Assembly: GCA_902477645.1 (NCBI GenBank)
Contig: CABSIA010000078.1
Span: 1 to 13,656 of the forward strand
Length of the DNA: 13,656 nt
Direction: 5' to 3'
Source of the DNA: an uncultured Prevotella sp.
Lineage (GTDB): Bacteria > Bacteroidota > Bacteroidia > Bacteroidales > Bacteroidaceae
The position numbers and the translations under genes are program-made. Positions 1 to 7,259 of the stretch are shown one piece after another. Each line of letters begins with the position of its first letter. The first letter of the stretch is position 1. The notes below the pieces were generated by a model that had not been told where the DNA came from, made no database searches, and saw only the letters and a program-made list of their open reading frames with translations.

Positions 1-504
1 GTGATGGACTATGCCCGCCTTACCGACAACCGTGGCCGCCAGGCCGATTTCCACAACGTCGTCCTGATAATGACATCCAATGCAGGCGCACAGCACGCAT
101 CGCAGGCAAGCATCGGTTTCGGAGGAGGAATCTCAAGAGGTGAGGCTATGCTAAGACAAGTAAGAAAATCGTTTAAGCCAGAGTTCCTTAACCGTCTGTC
201 GGGAACAGTTGTTTTCCACGACATGGACCACGACATGGCTGTCCGCATATTGCACAAAAAACTGTCTCTGCTACAGCAGAAACTATCGGCTAAAAAAATT
301 GAGCTGACAATAGGCGGCGAGGCTGAGGAATGGCTTCTCCAGAAAGGATTTACCAAGGAATATGGCGCACGGGAGATGGACAGGGTAATAGCCCGGCATC
401 TGAAACCTCTGCTTATGCGGGAGATACTGTTCGGCAGCCTGCGCAAAGGCGGCAAGGCTAATATAACGGTAAACGAAAGAAAAGAAATTCAATTAGCCCT
501 TTGA
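1..504 (+). CDS. clpA: ATP-dependent Clp protease ATP-binding subunit ClpA, C-terminal fragment (5' end outside window)
   Basis: The frame is open from base 1, so this is the last 167 codons of a longer gene. ClpA is the hexameric AAA+ unfoldase that feeds substrates to the cytoplasmic ClpP peptidase. Visible here are the end of the second AAA+ domain, with LTDNRGRQADFHNVVLIMTS (sensor-1 region), the arginine-finger segment FKPEFLNRL near residue 58, and the small C-terminal D2 domain with the sensor-2 motif GAREMDRVI (about residues 121-129) and LLMREILFGSL. The order and spacing match ClpA more closely than ClpB or ClpC. The Walker motifs and ClpP-binding loop lie upstream of the window. 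The gene converges on the next gene and the two overlap by 12 bp (493-504). The ATG at base 4 is internal (GTG-ATG-GAC reads V-M-D of the family) and is not the start. Confidence 0.93.
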   Translation: MMDYARLTDNRGRQADFHNVVLIMTSNAGAQHASQASIGFGGGISRGEAMLRQVRKSFKPEFLNRLSGTVVFHDMDHDMAVRILHKKLSLLQQKLSAKKIELTIGGEAEEWLLQKGFTKEYGAREMDRVIARHLKPLLMREILFGSLRKGGKANITVNERKEIQLAL

Positions 505-1638
505 CGGAACTAGCATCGCCTTCATTATCGCAATGTCTGAAATCACCTCGCCCTGCATCAGATATCCGTCGCTCTTGGCGCATACATTATCGTATATTTC
601 CTTGGCTTTTGCAGCATCCTGGTCAATATAAAGAGCCATGGCGCAGAGCAGGCGTTGTTTTGACGACATTACCCCCTTAAACCTGTTGATATAGGCGAGC
701 AGTTTGTCGGTGAGGAGTTCCTTGGCGCGCTCTGTTTTGCCAGTGACTAATGCAGTAAATATCAACTCGCAGTCAAGCTCATTGGCAAACAGGCCGACAA
801 TCTTGTCCTTGTGTGCCTCCATGTCTTCCAGCACTTCGTATGCCTCTTGCCATTGCTCTTTGTCTATCAGCCATCCGGCGTACATTATTCTTGCCGAGGC
901 CTGCAGCGCATTGCTGTAGTCAATCTCACCGTCGGCCATGAACCATTCCCCGGGCATGTCTTTAGGCCGTACTCCGTTCTGTACCAAGGCGTTTGTCCGC
1001 AATTGTGTCACAAATATCTGTTTGCTTTTGAGGTCTTTTCCCAGCATCAGGGCATTTTTCGCATCGTTGCTTATCCCTCCTATGTTCATCGGTATGCCGT
1101 TCATCAGTGCCATTATGACACCCATTATGGTAAACATGACGAGAAACATCATCAGCAGGTCTGGCATATCATCGATGGCAACAAGCAGAACAACAGCGAT
1201 TATGGAGAACATGATGTTTGACATTACTCCGCCAAGATTATACAGCATTGTGGGAATTTTGTCAAACGACAAGTCGGGTGGAGTCAGCAGGCATTGCCCT
1301 CCCGTTCCGTCAACGCAGAAACGCCTCAGGCATAATTTGCCGTCCTTACGTATAATTGTGAGACTGAAAATTCTGAACGACACAAACTTGTAGCCTGTAG
1401 CAAGTCCGCAAACCAGGTGTCCGCCCTCGTGCAATATTATTTGCAAATAAACGGCTAAGGCCGTAGCAATGGCTGCCGAAAGAAAAATGCCGACAAACCG
1501 TAAGACACCGAATGCCGCAAGTTTGTCCAAGAACACACTAACGGGCATGTCCTCAACGAAATACAGTCCTACGCCGGCTATCGAAAGTCCGCCAGTCATT
1601 CCAATTGCCAAAGCAATTATCAGCTTCAATATTCTCAT
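493..1638 (-). CDS. M50-like membrane-embedded zinc metalloprotease (site-2 protease family)
   Basis: A 381-residue membrane protein. A hydrophobic N-terminal segment (about 5-28) is followed by a second (about 46-69) running into HEGGH at 70-74, the HExxH zinc and catalytic motif. Further family marks are GTGGQC (111-116), YNLGGVMSN (133-141), two hydrophobic helices (about 142-176), and NGIPMNIGGISND (180-192), where Asp192 is a good candidate for the third zinc ligand. Residues from about 225 to the end are soluble and helical, with a TPR-like feel, which is not part of the minimal protease core. By family this would cleave substrates within or near the cytoplasmic membrane. The substrate is unknown, and no anti-sigma factor or other obvious partner is adjacent. 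It appears monocistronic, with its own promoter. The ATG at 1638 sits about 22 bp after the predicted transcript start. Confidence 0.8.
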   Translation of the reverse strand: MRILKLIIALAIGMTGGLSIAGVGLYFVEDMPVSVFLDKLAAFGVLRFVGIFLSAAIATALAVYLQIILHEGGHLVCGLATGYKFVSFRIFSLTIIRKDGKLCLRRFCVDGTGGQCLLTPPDLSFDKIPTMLYNLGGVMSNIMFSIIAVVLLVAIDDMPDLLMMFLVMFTIMGVIMALMNGIPMNIGGISNDAKNALMLGKDLKSKQIFVTQLRTNALVQNGVRPKDMPGEWFMADGEIDYSNALQASARIMYAGWLIDKEQWQEAYEVLEDMEAHKDKIVGLFANELDCELIFTALVTGKTERAKELLTDKLLAYINRFKGVMSSKQRLLCAMALYIDQDAAKAKEIYDNVCAKSDGYLMQGEVISDIAIMKAMLVPSKG

Positions 1639-1667
1639 GCTTCTTAATCATTATGCAAAATATAGGA

Positions 1668-1698
1668 CAAAGGTAAAAATAAAATTGGGAAATTCAAT
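1668..1698 (-). promoter_or_regulatory. Bacteroidetes-type promoter of the M50-like protease gene
   Basis: On the minus strand TACCTTTG (1668-1675) matches the -7 consensus TAnnTTTG. ATTG (1695-1698), 19 bp upstream, is one base off the -33 element TTTG. The start codon lies at 1638. The short gap between this gene and permease 2 (1639-1725) holds nothing else that I can see, and no clear terminator. Confidence 0.5.
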
Positions 1699-1725
1699 AA
1701 GCTCTTTGCTCATAGCTGTGTGTTT

Positions 1726-2832
1726 TTAATTATTTTTAGAAAAACTCGCCACAGCCCATGTGCTTGCCAGAATGCCATATATGCAGAGGGGTATAAACTG
1801 TGGGAGAAGTTGCGTCAATGTGCTGCCCTTGAGATATATGTCTCTCATTGCCGTCATAATGTAGCGCAGCGGATTTAGCCGAGTTGCCTCCTGTGCCCAG
1901 GGCGGCATGGCAGACACTGGCGATATGAGTCCGCTTGTCAGGACGAAGATTACAATGAAGAAAAACATCACCATTGCCGCCTGACGCATGTTGTCGCTAT
2001 AGTTGGAGACAATGAGTCCGAGTGACGATATCGTAAATATGTATACAATATTGAACACAACAACCGTGAAGATGGAGCCTGCCGGGACGACACCATGAAT
2101 TTTCCAGGCGAGCAACATTGAAAATCCTACGATAAATATGCCAACGGTCCAGTAGGGTATCATCTTGGATAGTATGAACTCTATGCGCGATACGGGAGTT
2201 ACGTTTATCTGCTCTATGGTTCCGCCTTCTTTCTCGCCCACCACATTCAGCGCAGGCAGAAAACCAACGAGCAGAATGAGGGTAAGAGCCATAAGAGCCG
2301 GAATCATGTAGGGCTTATAGTTGAGCGAGGCATTGTAGAGATAGCGTGGCTCGATCTTTACGGGATTGCGCTGAACGGTTCCGTTCTCTTGTCCAAATTC
2401 CCGGGCATATTGATTTACAATTTGTGCAAGATACGAGTTGCCCAGCCCTCCTTTCATTCCGTTCACGGCATTCACCGTAACCATCACGTCGGCACCGCCT
2501 GTACGGTACAGGCTGCGCTCAAATTCGTTTTCTATTGTTACGATGAAATCAACGCAGCCTTCCTTTAGCATGCCGTATGCCGTATTGTAATTCGGACATG
2601 TGGCGTAAAGATTAAAAAACTCCGAAGCCTGCAATTTTTGTATCAGCCGGGCGGATAAGGTAGAGTGGTCACAGTCTATCACAGCGATGTTTAGGTTGCT
2701 GACTTCCTGTGTGGCTATTCGTGGCACAACATTCATCATTGCTACAGGCAGCAGAATAAATACCACGGGCAACAGCCAGTTTCGGTACATCTGTTTGAAC
2801 TCTTTAACGAGCAGATATGGTAATGCTTTCAT
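1726..2832 (-). CDS. ABC-2 type export permease 2 (YbhR/YhhJ-like)
   Basis: A 368-residue cytoplasmic-membrane permease. Layout: an N-terminal amphipathic stretch and membrane helix (about 10-35, containing LLPVVFILLPVAMMNVVP), a large extracytoplasmic domain (about 40-170), then a cluster of membrane helices from about 175 to 362. The cytoplasmic loop GEKEGGTIEQINVTPVSR just after the second helix is the conserved ABC-2 coupling segment. LTSGLISPVSAMPPWAQ followed by LNPLRYIMTAMRDIYLKGS is also typical of the ABC2_membrane_3 family. This is the last gene of the pump operon: only 6 bp separate its ATG from the stop of permease 1, so the two are almost certainly co-transcribed and form a heterodimer. 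The substrate cannot be read from the sequence. Relatives export drugs, cations or lipids. Confidence 0.9.
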   Translation of the reverse strand: MKALPYLLVKEFKQMYRNWLLPVVFILLPVAMMNVVPRIATQEVSNLNIAVIDCDHSTLSARLIQKLQASEFFNLYATCPNYNTAYGMLKEGCVDFIVTIENEFERSLYRTGGADVMVTVNAVNGMKGGLGNSYLAQIVNQYAREFGQENGTVQRNPVKIEPRYLYNASLNYKPYMIPALMALTLILLVGFLPALNVVGEKEGGTIEQINVTPVSRIEFILSKMIPYWTVGIFIVGFSMLLAWKIHGVVPAGSIFTVVVFNIVYIFTISSLGLIVSNYSDNMRQAAMVMFFFIVIFVLTSGLISPVSAMPPWAQEATRLNPLRYIMTAMRDIYLKGSTLTQLLPQFIPLCIYGILASTWAVASFSKNN

Positions 2833-2838
2833 AATTCC

Positions 2839-3960
2839 TCATTTCAGTCTTGTTTTGAAAAATTTCCAGGCAAGCAACATGAATACCAGTCCCTCGACAA
2901 CAAGGGCACAAATCTCTGTGAGAACATATTCCATGCCTACGCCTTCTATCATTATTTTGCGTGAGGCTGCGATGAACCACTTTGCCGGAACAATGTTTGA
3001 GACTATCTGTGCGGCAACGGGCATAGACTCGTTGGCGAATATCATTCCCGACAAGTATATTGCCGGCACAATCATGAGCAGCGATATAAGCATGGCGGCA
3101 AGCTGTGTGTTTACCAATGTCGAAATCAGCAGTCCGAGCATCAGCGATGTAATTATATAGATTACAGACGTGAGAATATATAGCATTAGCGAGCCTGCCA
3201 TCGGGATGTCCATCAAGAAATACGACAGGCAAAGAATTATAGCCATGTCGACAAACGAGATAAGCATGTATGGCACGAGCTTGGCCAACACAATGTCGAT
3301 TGAAGGCAACGGCGACACAAGCAGGACTTCCATTGTACCCGTCTCGCGCTCGCGGACTATGGCTACGGATGTCATCATGCAGCAAATCAGCATGATAATT
3401 ACACCGATAATACCCGGCACGAAATTGACTTCCGAGCGTTGCTGCGGATTAAACAGCATTCGTGAGTTTACACGTATGTTGAATTGCTGTCCACCTTTCC
3501 CCATTTGCGCCATTTGCCTTGCAAGCTCTTTCTGAAAACTTGCCACAACCTGTTGGGCGTATGCCACACGCACACTTGCCTGATTGGGCTCGCTGCCGTC
3601 AGACAATATCTGTACCGACGCATCCTTTGAGTGCATTATGCGGTTGGCAAACTCCTGCCCGAATACGACAACAAGGTCTATCTCACCTTTTTTGAAAAGT
3701 TCGGCGGCCTCATCCTCGTTTTTTATCTCTCCTTTGCCAATGAAATAGTCGTTGGCAAAGATTTGCCGTGTCAGCCTTTCGGTATATACATCGTGGCTAT
3801 GGTCGATCACTGCCGTGCGTATGTCCCGCACCTCGTTTTTTATCACATATCCCGGTAACAGCACCATGATTTGCGGCATTGCCAGCAATATCAGCAGTGA
3901 GCGCGGGTCGCGCAGGATATGCAGGAATTCCTTTCGGACGAAACTTACAAACTGATGCAT
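2839..3960 (-). CDS. ABC-2 type export permease 1 (YbhS-like)
   Basis: A 373-residue paralogue of the downstream permease. The start MHQFVSFVRKEFLHILRDPR carries the KEFLHILRDPRS motif seen at the N-terminus of YbhS/YhhJ-type permeases, followed by a membrane helix (about 20-38), an extracytoplasmic domain (about 40-175) and a C-terminal helical bundle. The coupling loop RERETGTMEVLLVSPLPS (about residues 203-220) is textbook for the family. It probably pairs with permease 2 to form the transmembrane part of the pump, powered by the two ATPases encoded upstream. It is separated from ATPase 2 by a 119-bp gap filled by a paired-hairpin repeat, which could affect mRNA stability or relative expression within the operon. 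Confidence 0.9.
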   Translation of the reverse strand: MHQFVSFVRKEFLHILRDPRSLLILLAMPQIMVLLPGYVIKNEVRDIRTAVIDHSHDVYTERLTRQIFANDYFIGKGEIKNEDEAAELFKKGEIDLVVVFGQEFANRIMHSKDASVQILSDGSEPNQASVRVAYAQQVVASFQKELARQMAQMGKGGQQFNIRVNSRMLFNPQQRSEVNFVPGIIGVIIMLICCMMTSVAIVRERETGTMEVLLVSPLPSIDIVLAKLVPYMLISFVDMAIILCLSYFLMDIPMAGSLMLYILTSVIYIITSLMLGLLISTLVNTQLAAMLISLLMIVPAIYLSGMIFANESMPVAAQIVSNIVPAKWFIAASRKIMIEGVGMEYVLTEICALVVEGLVFMLLAWKFFKTRLK

Positions 3961-3977
3961 AATTCTTAGTTTTTCTT

Positions 3978-4076
3978 TGTAGGGGCGCTATGAATAGCGG
4001 CCGCAATTAATGTCTCAAATATTATCCGCAAAATGTTGGCGGTTTGCTTGCGGCCGCTATACATAGCGGTCCTACA
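3978..4076. repeat. Paired inverted hairpin repeat (BIME-like), copy 1
   Basis: Two GC-rich hairpin units face each other in the gap between ATPase 2 and permease 1. The left unit (3978-4007) begins TGTAGG and contains CGCTATgaATAGCG and then GCCGCAA. The right unit (4048-4076) begins TTGCGGC, contains CCGCTATacATAGCGG and ends CCTACA. The two units are approximate reverse complements of each other and enclose 40 bp of AT-rich DNA. A second such element lies 770 bp away with a different interior, so it is the hairpins that are conserved. Confidence 0.75.
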
Positions 4077-4079
4077 GGC

Positions 4080-4823
4080 TTAATCTCCGCGTTGTGCAGT
4101 CCTTGCTAACGCATAAAACACGTCATACATGGAGCCGCATTGGAACTGCTGTTTCAGCTCAGCAGGCGAGCCGAGAGCTTTTATCCTTCCGTCTACCATT
4201 ATGCTCACACGGTCGCAATATTCAGCCTCATCCATATAGTGGGTTGTTACGAAAACTGTGATGCCACGGTCGGCAGCCCTGTATATCAGCTCCCAAAACT
4301 GGCGGCGTGTCACGGGATCTACACCTCCGGTAGGCTCGTCGAGAAAAACAATGTCAGGATCATGGAATATCGCCAACGAGAAGGCAAGTTTCTGTTTCCA
4401 GCCGAGGGGCAGACTCCTCACCATCGCCTTGCGCTCCGTCTCAAATCCAAGCTCATGTAGCAGTTCCGTTATCTTCTCCCTCACTTTCTCTCGCGGCATG
4501 CCGTAGATGCCTCCGAAAAGCACAAGATTTTCCTCAATGGTAAGGTCATCGTACAGTGAGAACTTTTGCGACATATATCCTATGTGGCGTTTCACCTGCT
4601 CGTATTCCGTAGCCACATCGTAGCCCGCTACGGTGGCCTTGCCTCCGCTTGGCTGCGACAGTCCGCACAGCATGCGCATGGCAGTTGTCTTTCCCGCTCC
4701 GTTTGCACCGAGAAAGCCGAATATCTCGCCTTTCATGACATCGAAGGTTATGTGGTCGGTGGCAGTGAAATCGCCAAACCGCTTTGTCAGTCCCTCGGCT
4801 CTGATTACTATCTCGTCTGTCAT
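4080..4823 (-). CDS. ABC exporter ATPase 2 (YbhF C-terminal-half type)
   Basis: A 247-residue nucleotide-binding protein of the pump. From MTDEIV: Walker A GANGAGKTT (39-47), Q-loop glutamine Gln86 in YMSQKFSLY, signature region LPLGWKQ (138-144) in place of LSGGQ, Walker B IVFLDEP with Asp162-Glu163, D-loop GGVDP, and H-switch His195 in TTHYMDEA. The LPLGW variant recalls the second half of the fused ATPase YbhF. I place the start at 4823. The frame stays open to an ATG at 4907, but that extension would translate the hairpin repeat (LRPLYIAALQ), so it is unlikely to be real. It sits between ATPase 1 (157 bp upstream, repeat-filled gap) and permease 1 and most likely works as a heterodimer with ATPase 1. 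Confidence 0.92.
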   Translation of the reverse strand: MTDEIVIRAEGLTKRFGDFTATDHITFDVMKGEIFGFLGANGAGKTTAMRMLCGLSQPSGGKATVAGYDVATEYEQVKRHIGYMSQKFSLYDDLTIEENLVLFGGIYGMPREKVREKITELLHELGFETERKAMVRSLPLGWKQKLAFSLAIFHDPDIVFLDEPTGGVDPVTRRQFWELIYRAADRGITVFVTTHYMDEAEYCDRVSIMVDGRIKALGSPAELKQQFQCGSMYDVFYALARTAQRGD

Positions 4824-4842
4824 AGTTTTTGTTTTTTGATAT

Positions 4843-4963
4843 TGTAGGGCCGCTATGTATAGCGGCCGCAATTTGCTATTACCAATTTGTTGCCCTTTGT
4901 TTTTCACCTTGTTTACGGCTTGTTGTCGGCTTCCTTGCGGCCGCTATGTATAGCGGCCATACA
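4843..4963. repeat. Paired inverted hairpin repeat (BIME-like), copy 2
   Basis: The same design as the element at 3978-4076. The left unit (4843-4873) runs from TGTAGGG into GGCCGCTATgtATAGCGGCC and GCAA. The right unit (4935-4963) runs from TTGC into GGCCGCTATgtATAGCGGCC and ATACA. The spacer is about 60 bp, T-rich, and unlike that of copy 1. The element fills most of the gap between ATPase 1 and ATPase 2. Likely a member of a genome-wide REP/BIME family, inferred from two independent copies in one operon. Confidence 0.75.
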
Positions 4964-4980
4964 GGTTTCATCATCTCCTT

Positions 4981-5907
4981 CTATTTCTGCAAATTCATAA
5001 AACAGTCCTCAATGGTTGGCACCACGGCTTCTATCATGACATTCTGATAACCTAAGCTGTTAAGTTTTTCACAGAGCAAGTCAAGAGTCAGAACCGACGT
5101 GTCGATGGTGGCATGGTGGTTCTCGCCGAAAGCGAAGACTGTTTTAACTCCGTCTATACTCCGGAGGTCTGTGAGCAGACGGTGCATGTTGTCTGAGCGC
5201 ACGGCCCATAGCGTCTGCGTATATGTCCTGACAATATTCTCTGGTGTGTCTATGGTGAGGAATTGTCCGTCCTGTATCAGTCCGATGCGGTCGCACTGCA
5301 CAGCCTCGTCCATGTAAGGTGTCGAGACCACTATGGTGAGGTTGAAGTTGCGTTTCAGCTTTTGCAGCATCTCCCAAAATTCTTTTCGGCTCACGGGGTC
5401 AACACCTGTTGTCGGCTCGTCGAGGAACAATATACGCGGGGCATGTATCAATGCGCACGACAGGGCAAGCTTTTGTTTCATGCCGCCCGACAGCTTTCCA
5501 GCCTTTCGGTTCTTGAAAGGCTCAATCTGTTTGTAAATATCCTCTATCAGATGGTAGTTCTCCTCAATGGTGATGTTGAAGACAGTTGCAAAAAACTTCA
5601 GGTTCTCCTCTACCGTCAAGTCTTGATACAGCGAGAAGCGTCCTGGCATATAGCCTATTCTGCGGCGTATCTTTTTGTAGTCTCTCACCACATCCATGCC
5701 GTCGACAACAGCAGTGCCCGAGTCGGCAACGAGCAGGGTTGTGAGAATACGGAACAAAGAGGTCTTGCCTGCACCGTCGGGGCCTATAAGTCCGAATATC
5801 TCCCCCTCCCCTACGTCGAGGCTCAGTCCCCGGAGAGCCTGCACACGTCCTTTGCCATAGGTCATTTTGAGGTTTTCCACATGTACTATGCTCATGGTTG
5901 TAATCAT
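4981..5907 (-). CDS. ABC exporter ATPase 1 (YbhF N-terminal-half type) with altered Q- and H-loops
   Basis: A 308-residue nucleotide-binding protein. Walker A GPDGAGKTS (42-50), signature LSGGMKQ (139-145) and Walker B ILFLDEP with Asp163-Glu164 are all present. Two catalytic positions are not canonical: the Q-loop reads YMPGRFSLY, with Gly89 where glutamine is expected, and the H-switch reads STPYMDEA, with Pro197 instead of histidine. A C-terminal regulatory extension (about 215-308) follows the core. I chose the ATG at 5907 because it overlaps the stop of the upstream fusion-protein gene as ATGA, a usual sign of translational coupling; an internal ATG at 5895 (MSIVHVENL) is the alternative. 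Together with ATPase 2 it should energise the exporter. The changes suggest that its own ATP site turns over slowly or only binds. Confidence 0.93.
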   Translation of the reverse strand: MITTMSIVHVENLKMTYGKGRVQALRGLSLDVGEGEIFGLIGPDGAGKTSLFRILTTLLVADSGTAVVDGMDVVRDYKKIRRRIGYMPGRFSLYQDLTVEENLKFFATVFNITIEENYHLIEDIYKQIEPFKNRKAGKLSGGMKQKLALSCALIHAPRILFLDEPTTGVDPVSRKEFWEMLQKLKRNFNLTIVVSTPYMDEAVQCDRIGLIQDGQFLTIDTPENIVRTYTQTLWAVRSDNMHRLLTDLRSIDGVKTVFAFGENHHATIDTSVLTLDLLCEKLNSLGYQNVMIEAVVPTIEDCFMNLQK

Positions 5908-6800
5908 AATTTCACATCTCCGTACATGCCGCGCTTTATTAGTCCGTCGTTCTTAACCGCAACCTTTATGGCATATACAAGGTTTGAGCGCTCGTCACGT
6001 GTCTGAATGGTTTTTGGCGTAAACTCCGCCTCACTGCTTATCCACGACACTGTGCCATCGTATTCCTTTCGTCCGTCTGCGCCTTGGTCGGCATAGACCT
6101 TTACCTTTTGTCCAATTTTCAGCCCGTTCAGCTGCTCTGCCGTTATATACGCCCTCAGTTTCATTTCCGACACGTCGGCAACCTTAAACAGCGCACGTCC
6201 GGGCACGGCATATTCACCCGGCTCGGCATATTTTGAAAGAATTACACCATCAATGGGCGATGAGATTATGGCCTGCTGCATCAAGTCATCCACCTGTCCT
6301 ATCTGTGCGTCGAAACCTTCCGACTGTCCGTTGATGCTCTGATTGGCTGTGGACACTTGTTCATTGGTGGCTGCAAGCTGTTTCTGCAGAGTAGCAATTT
6401 GGTAGCCTATATCGTCTACCTGTTTTTGTGTGGCGGCACCATCTTTCAGCAGAGCCTTAAATCGTGTCTGCTCTGTCTGCAGGTTTACTATCTGCTGGCG
6501 CAGCGACGCCACCTGCCGGGCTGTGCAGAGTTTTCGGCTCGTGGCAGCATTCTTGCCTGCATTGAGCTGGCGTTTCTTCAGCACAAGCTGAGTCATGTCA
6601 AGCTCGCCGAGAGTCTGTTTTGCCTTTACTTGCAGCCCCTCTTCAATGTTCAGAAACTTAATCTCGCCCGTTCCCTTTGCCGAGACAATTACTTCCGTAG
6701 TCTCAAAAACTCCCGATGCATCGTATTCTGCATCTTTGTTTCCGCAGGCGGTGAGCATGATGGCCACAACCGCCGGGATAAGGATTATCGTTTTCTTCAT
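5904..6800 (-). CDS. HlyD/YbhG-type membrane-fusion (periplasmic adaptor) lipoprotein
   Basis: A 298-residue adaptor that would bridge the ABC permeases to the outer-membrane TolC protein. MKKTIILIPAVVAIMLTAC is a lipoprotein signal with lipobox LTAC, acylated Cys at 19. Residues about 38-70 form the first half of the lipoyl/barrel-sandwich domain (VSAKGTGEIKFLNIEEGLQV). About 71-176 form a long alpha-hairpin rich in Q, K and L. The second lipoyl half starts at SPIDGVILSKYAEPGEYA (181 on), and a beta-barrel domain runs to the end. I place the start at 6800 because the signal peptide begins there; the frame stays open to 6905, but that stretch is promoter DNA. It is the first gene of the five-gene pump run and overlaps ATPase 1 by 4 bp. 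Its promoter region shares an 83-bp block with that of the TolC gene. Confidence 0.92.
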   Translation of the reverse strand: MKKTIILIPAVVAIMLTACGNKDAEYDASGVFETTEVIVSAKGTGEIKFLNIEEGLQVKAKQTLGELDMTQLVLKKRQLNAGKNAATSRKLCTARQVASLRQQIVNLQTEQTRFKALLKDGAATQKQVDDIGYQIATLQKQLAATNEQVSTANQSINGQSEGFDAQIGQVDDLMQQAIISSPIDGVILSKYAEPGEYAVPGRALFKVADVSEMKLRAYITAEQLNGLKIGQKVKVYADQGADGRKEYDGTVSWISSEAEFTPKTIQTRDERSNLVYAIKVAVKNDGLIKRGMYGDVKL

Positions 6801-6830
6801 ATCTTTTATTGTTGTTTTATTATCATGCTG

Positions 6831-6910
6831 CAAAGATAGTGCAAACGAAGGCAGAAACATCAAGCTTGCTTGAATGTTATGCCGAGTGCAGCTTATCTTC
6901 TGCAAAGATA
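6831..6910 (-). promoter_or_regulatory. Tandem -7 boxes upstream of the fusion-protein gene
   Basis: Two perfect TATCTTTG boxes lie on the minus strand at 6831-6838 and 6903-6910, 72 bp apart, both followed by CA. Neither has a clean TTTG element at the standard 19-21 bp distance, which would suit activator-dependent promoters. Between them is a palindrome TCAAGC-TT-GCTTGA (6860-6873). The start codon is at 6800. The distal box belongs to the 83-bp block shared with the TolC promoter; the proximal box does not. Confidence 0.55.
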
Positions 6911-6975
6911 GGATGATTTTACGAGTTTTCTGTTTTAAAATCCTTATTTTAATTGTCGATATTGTACGATTGTGC
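6893..6975 (-). repeat. 83-bp promoter block, copy A (upstream of the fusion-protein gene)
   Basis: Gapless match to 10138-10220 in the same orientation, with 7 differences in 83 positions (92% identity) by my count. It contains the -7 box TATCTTTG (6903-6910), an AT-rich stretch, and at the upstream end ACAAT-CGT-ACAAT (direct repeats 8 bp apart), a possible activator site. The match stops abruptly at GATTGTGC on the upstream side. Confidence 0.85.
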
Positions 6976-7048
6976 GTTCTTCATATATTTCAATATATCA
7001 TACCTGATATGGAATACATTCATATCCGGGATGTTTCCGATAACGGGA

Positions 7049-7086
7049 ACCCCGTCTGCGGCTCCTTTTGGAACGCAGGCGGGGGT
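7049..7086. other. Strong hairpin in the gap between the fusion-protein gene and the ATPase remnant
   Basis: CCCCGTCTGCG (7050-7060) can pair with CGCAGGCGGGG (7074-7084) with one G-T pair, and the loop itself can form TCC-TTTT-GGA. No T-run follows on either strand, so it is not a standard terminator. The rest of 6976-7112 shows short AT-rich inverted repeats, such as GATATG and CATATC around 7011-7031, but no plausible gene. Confidence 0.5.
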
Positions 7087-7112
7087 ATGCTATTGTTTGG
7101 GCTCATCTGATA

Positions 7113-7144
7113 TTTACGCCACAGCCTGAAGATGTGTATCTTTG
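7113..7144 (+). promoter_or_regulatory. Promoter of the truncated ATPase gene
   Basis: On the plus strand TTTA (7113-7116), 20 bp spacer, TATCTTTG (7137-7144): a perfect -7 box and a -33 one base off TTTG. Transcription would start in or next to the 32-bp tandem repeats and run toward the ATG at 7260, so it probably still makes an RNA antisense to the 3' end of the intact ATPase gene. Confidence 0.55.
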
Positions 7145-7145
7145 T

Positions 7146-7238
7146 TGCGCATTTACATTGAAAATTCGCAATAGCACTGCGCATTTACATTGAAAATTCG
7201 CAATAGCACTGCGCATTTACATTGAAAATCCGCAATAG
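7146..7238. repeat. 32-bp tandem repeat, 2.9 copies, each with an internal inverted repeat
   Basis: Units start at 7146, 7178 and 7210. The first two are identical over 32 bp; the third matches over 29 bp with one change (T to C). Each unit begins TGCGCATTTACATTG and carries arms TGCGCATTT and AAATTCGCA (one mismatch), so each is a near-palindrome. It lies directly after the -7 box in the leader of the truncated ATPase gene, a position that suits an operator array or a leader RNA structure. There are no spacers, so it is not a CRISPR array. Confidence 0.85.
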
Positions 7239-7259
7239 AGAGAATAAATTCGAACCGAC

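Noticed and set aside
2804..3385. A 193-codon minus-strand frame overlapping the permease junction
   Set aside because: Runs out of frame inside permease 1; its composition (many H, R, C) is typical of a shadow frame.
4824..4907. N-terminal extension of ATPase 2 to the ATG at 4907
   Set aside because: It would translate the hairpin repeat, and the domain begins normally at MTDEIV (4823).
5263..6006. A 247-codon open frame on the plus strand
   Set aside because: Antisense to ATPase 1, whose Walker, signature and D-loop motifs are all in frame on the minus strand.
6801..6905. N-terminal extension of the fusion protein to 6905
   Set aside because: The extension covers a -7 box and a palindrome, and would bury the lipoprotein signal that begins at 6800.
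7146..7238. The 32-bp repeats as a minimal CRISPR array
   Set aside because: Units are directly adjacent with no spacers, only about three copies exist, and there are no cas genes nearby.
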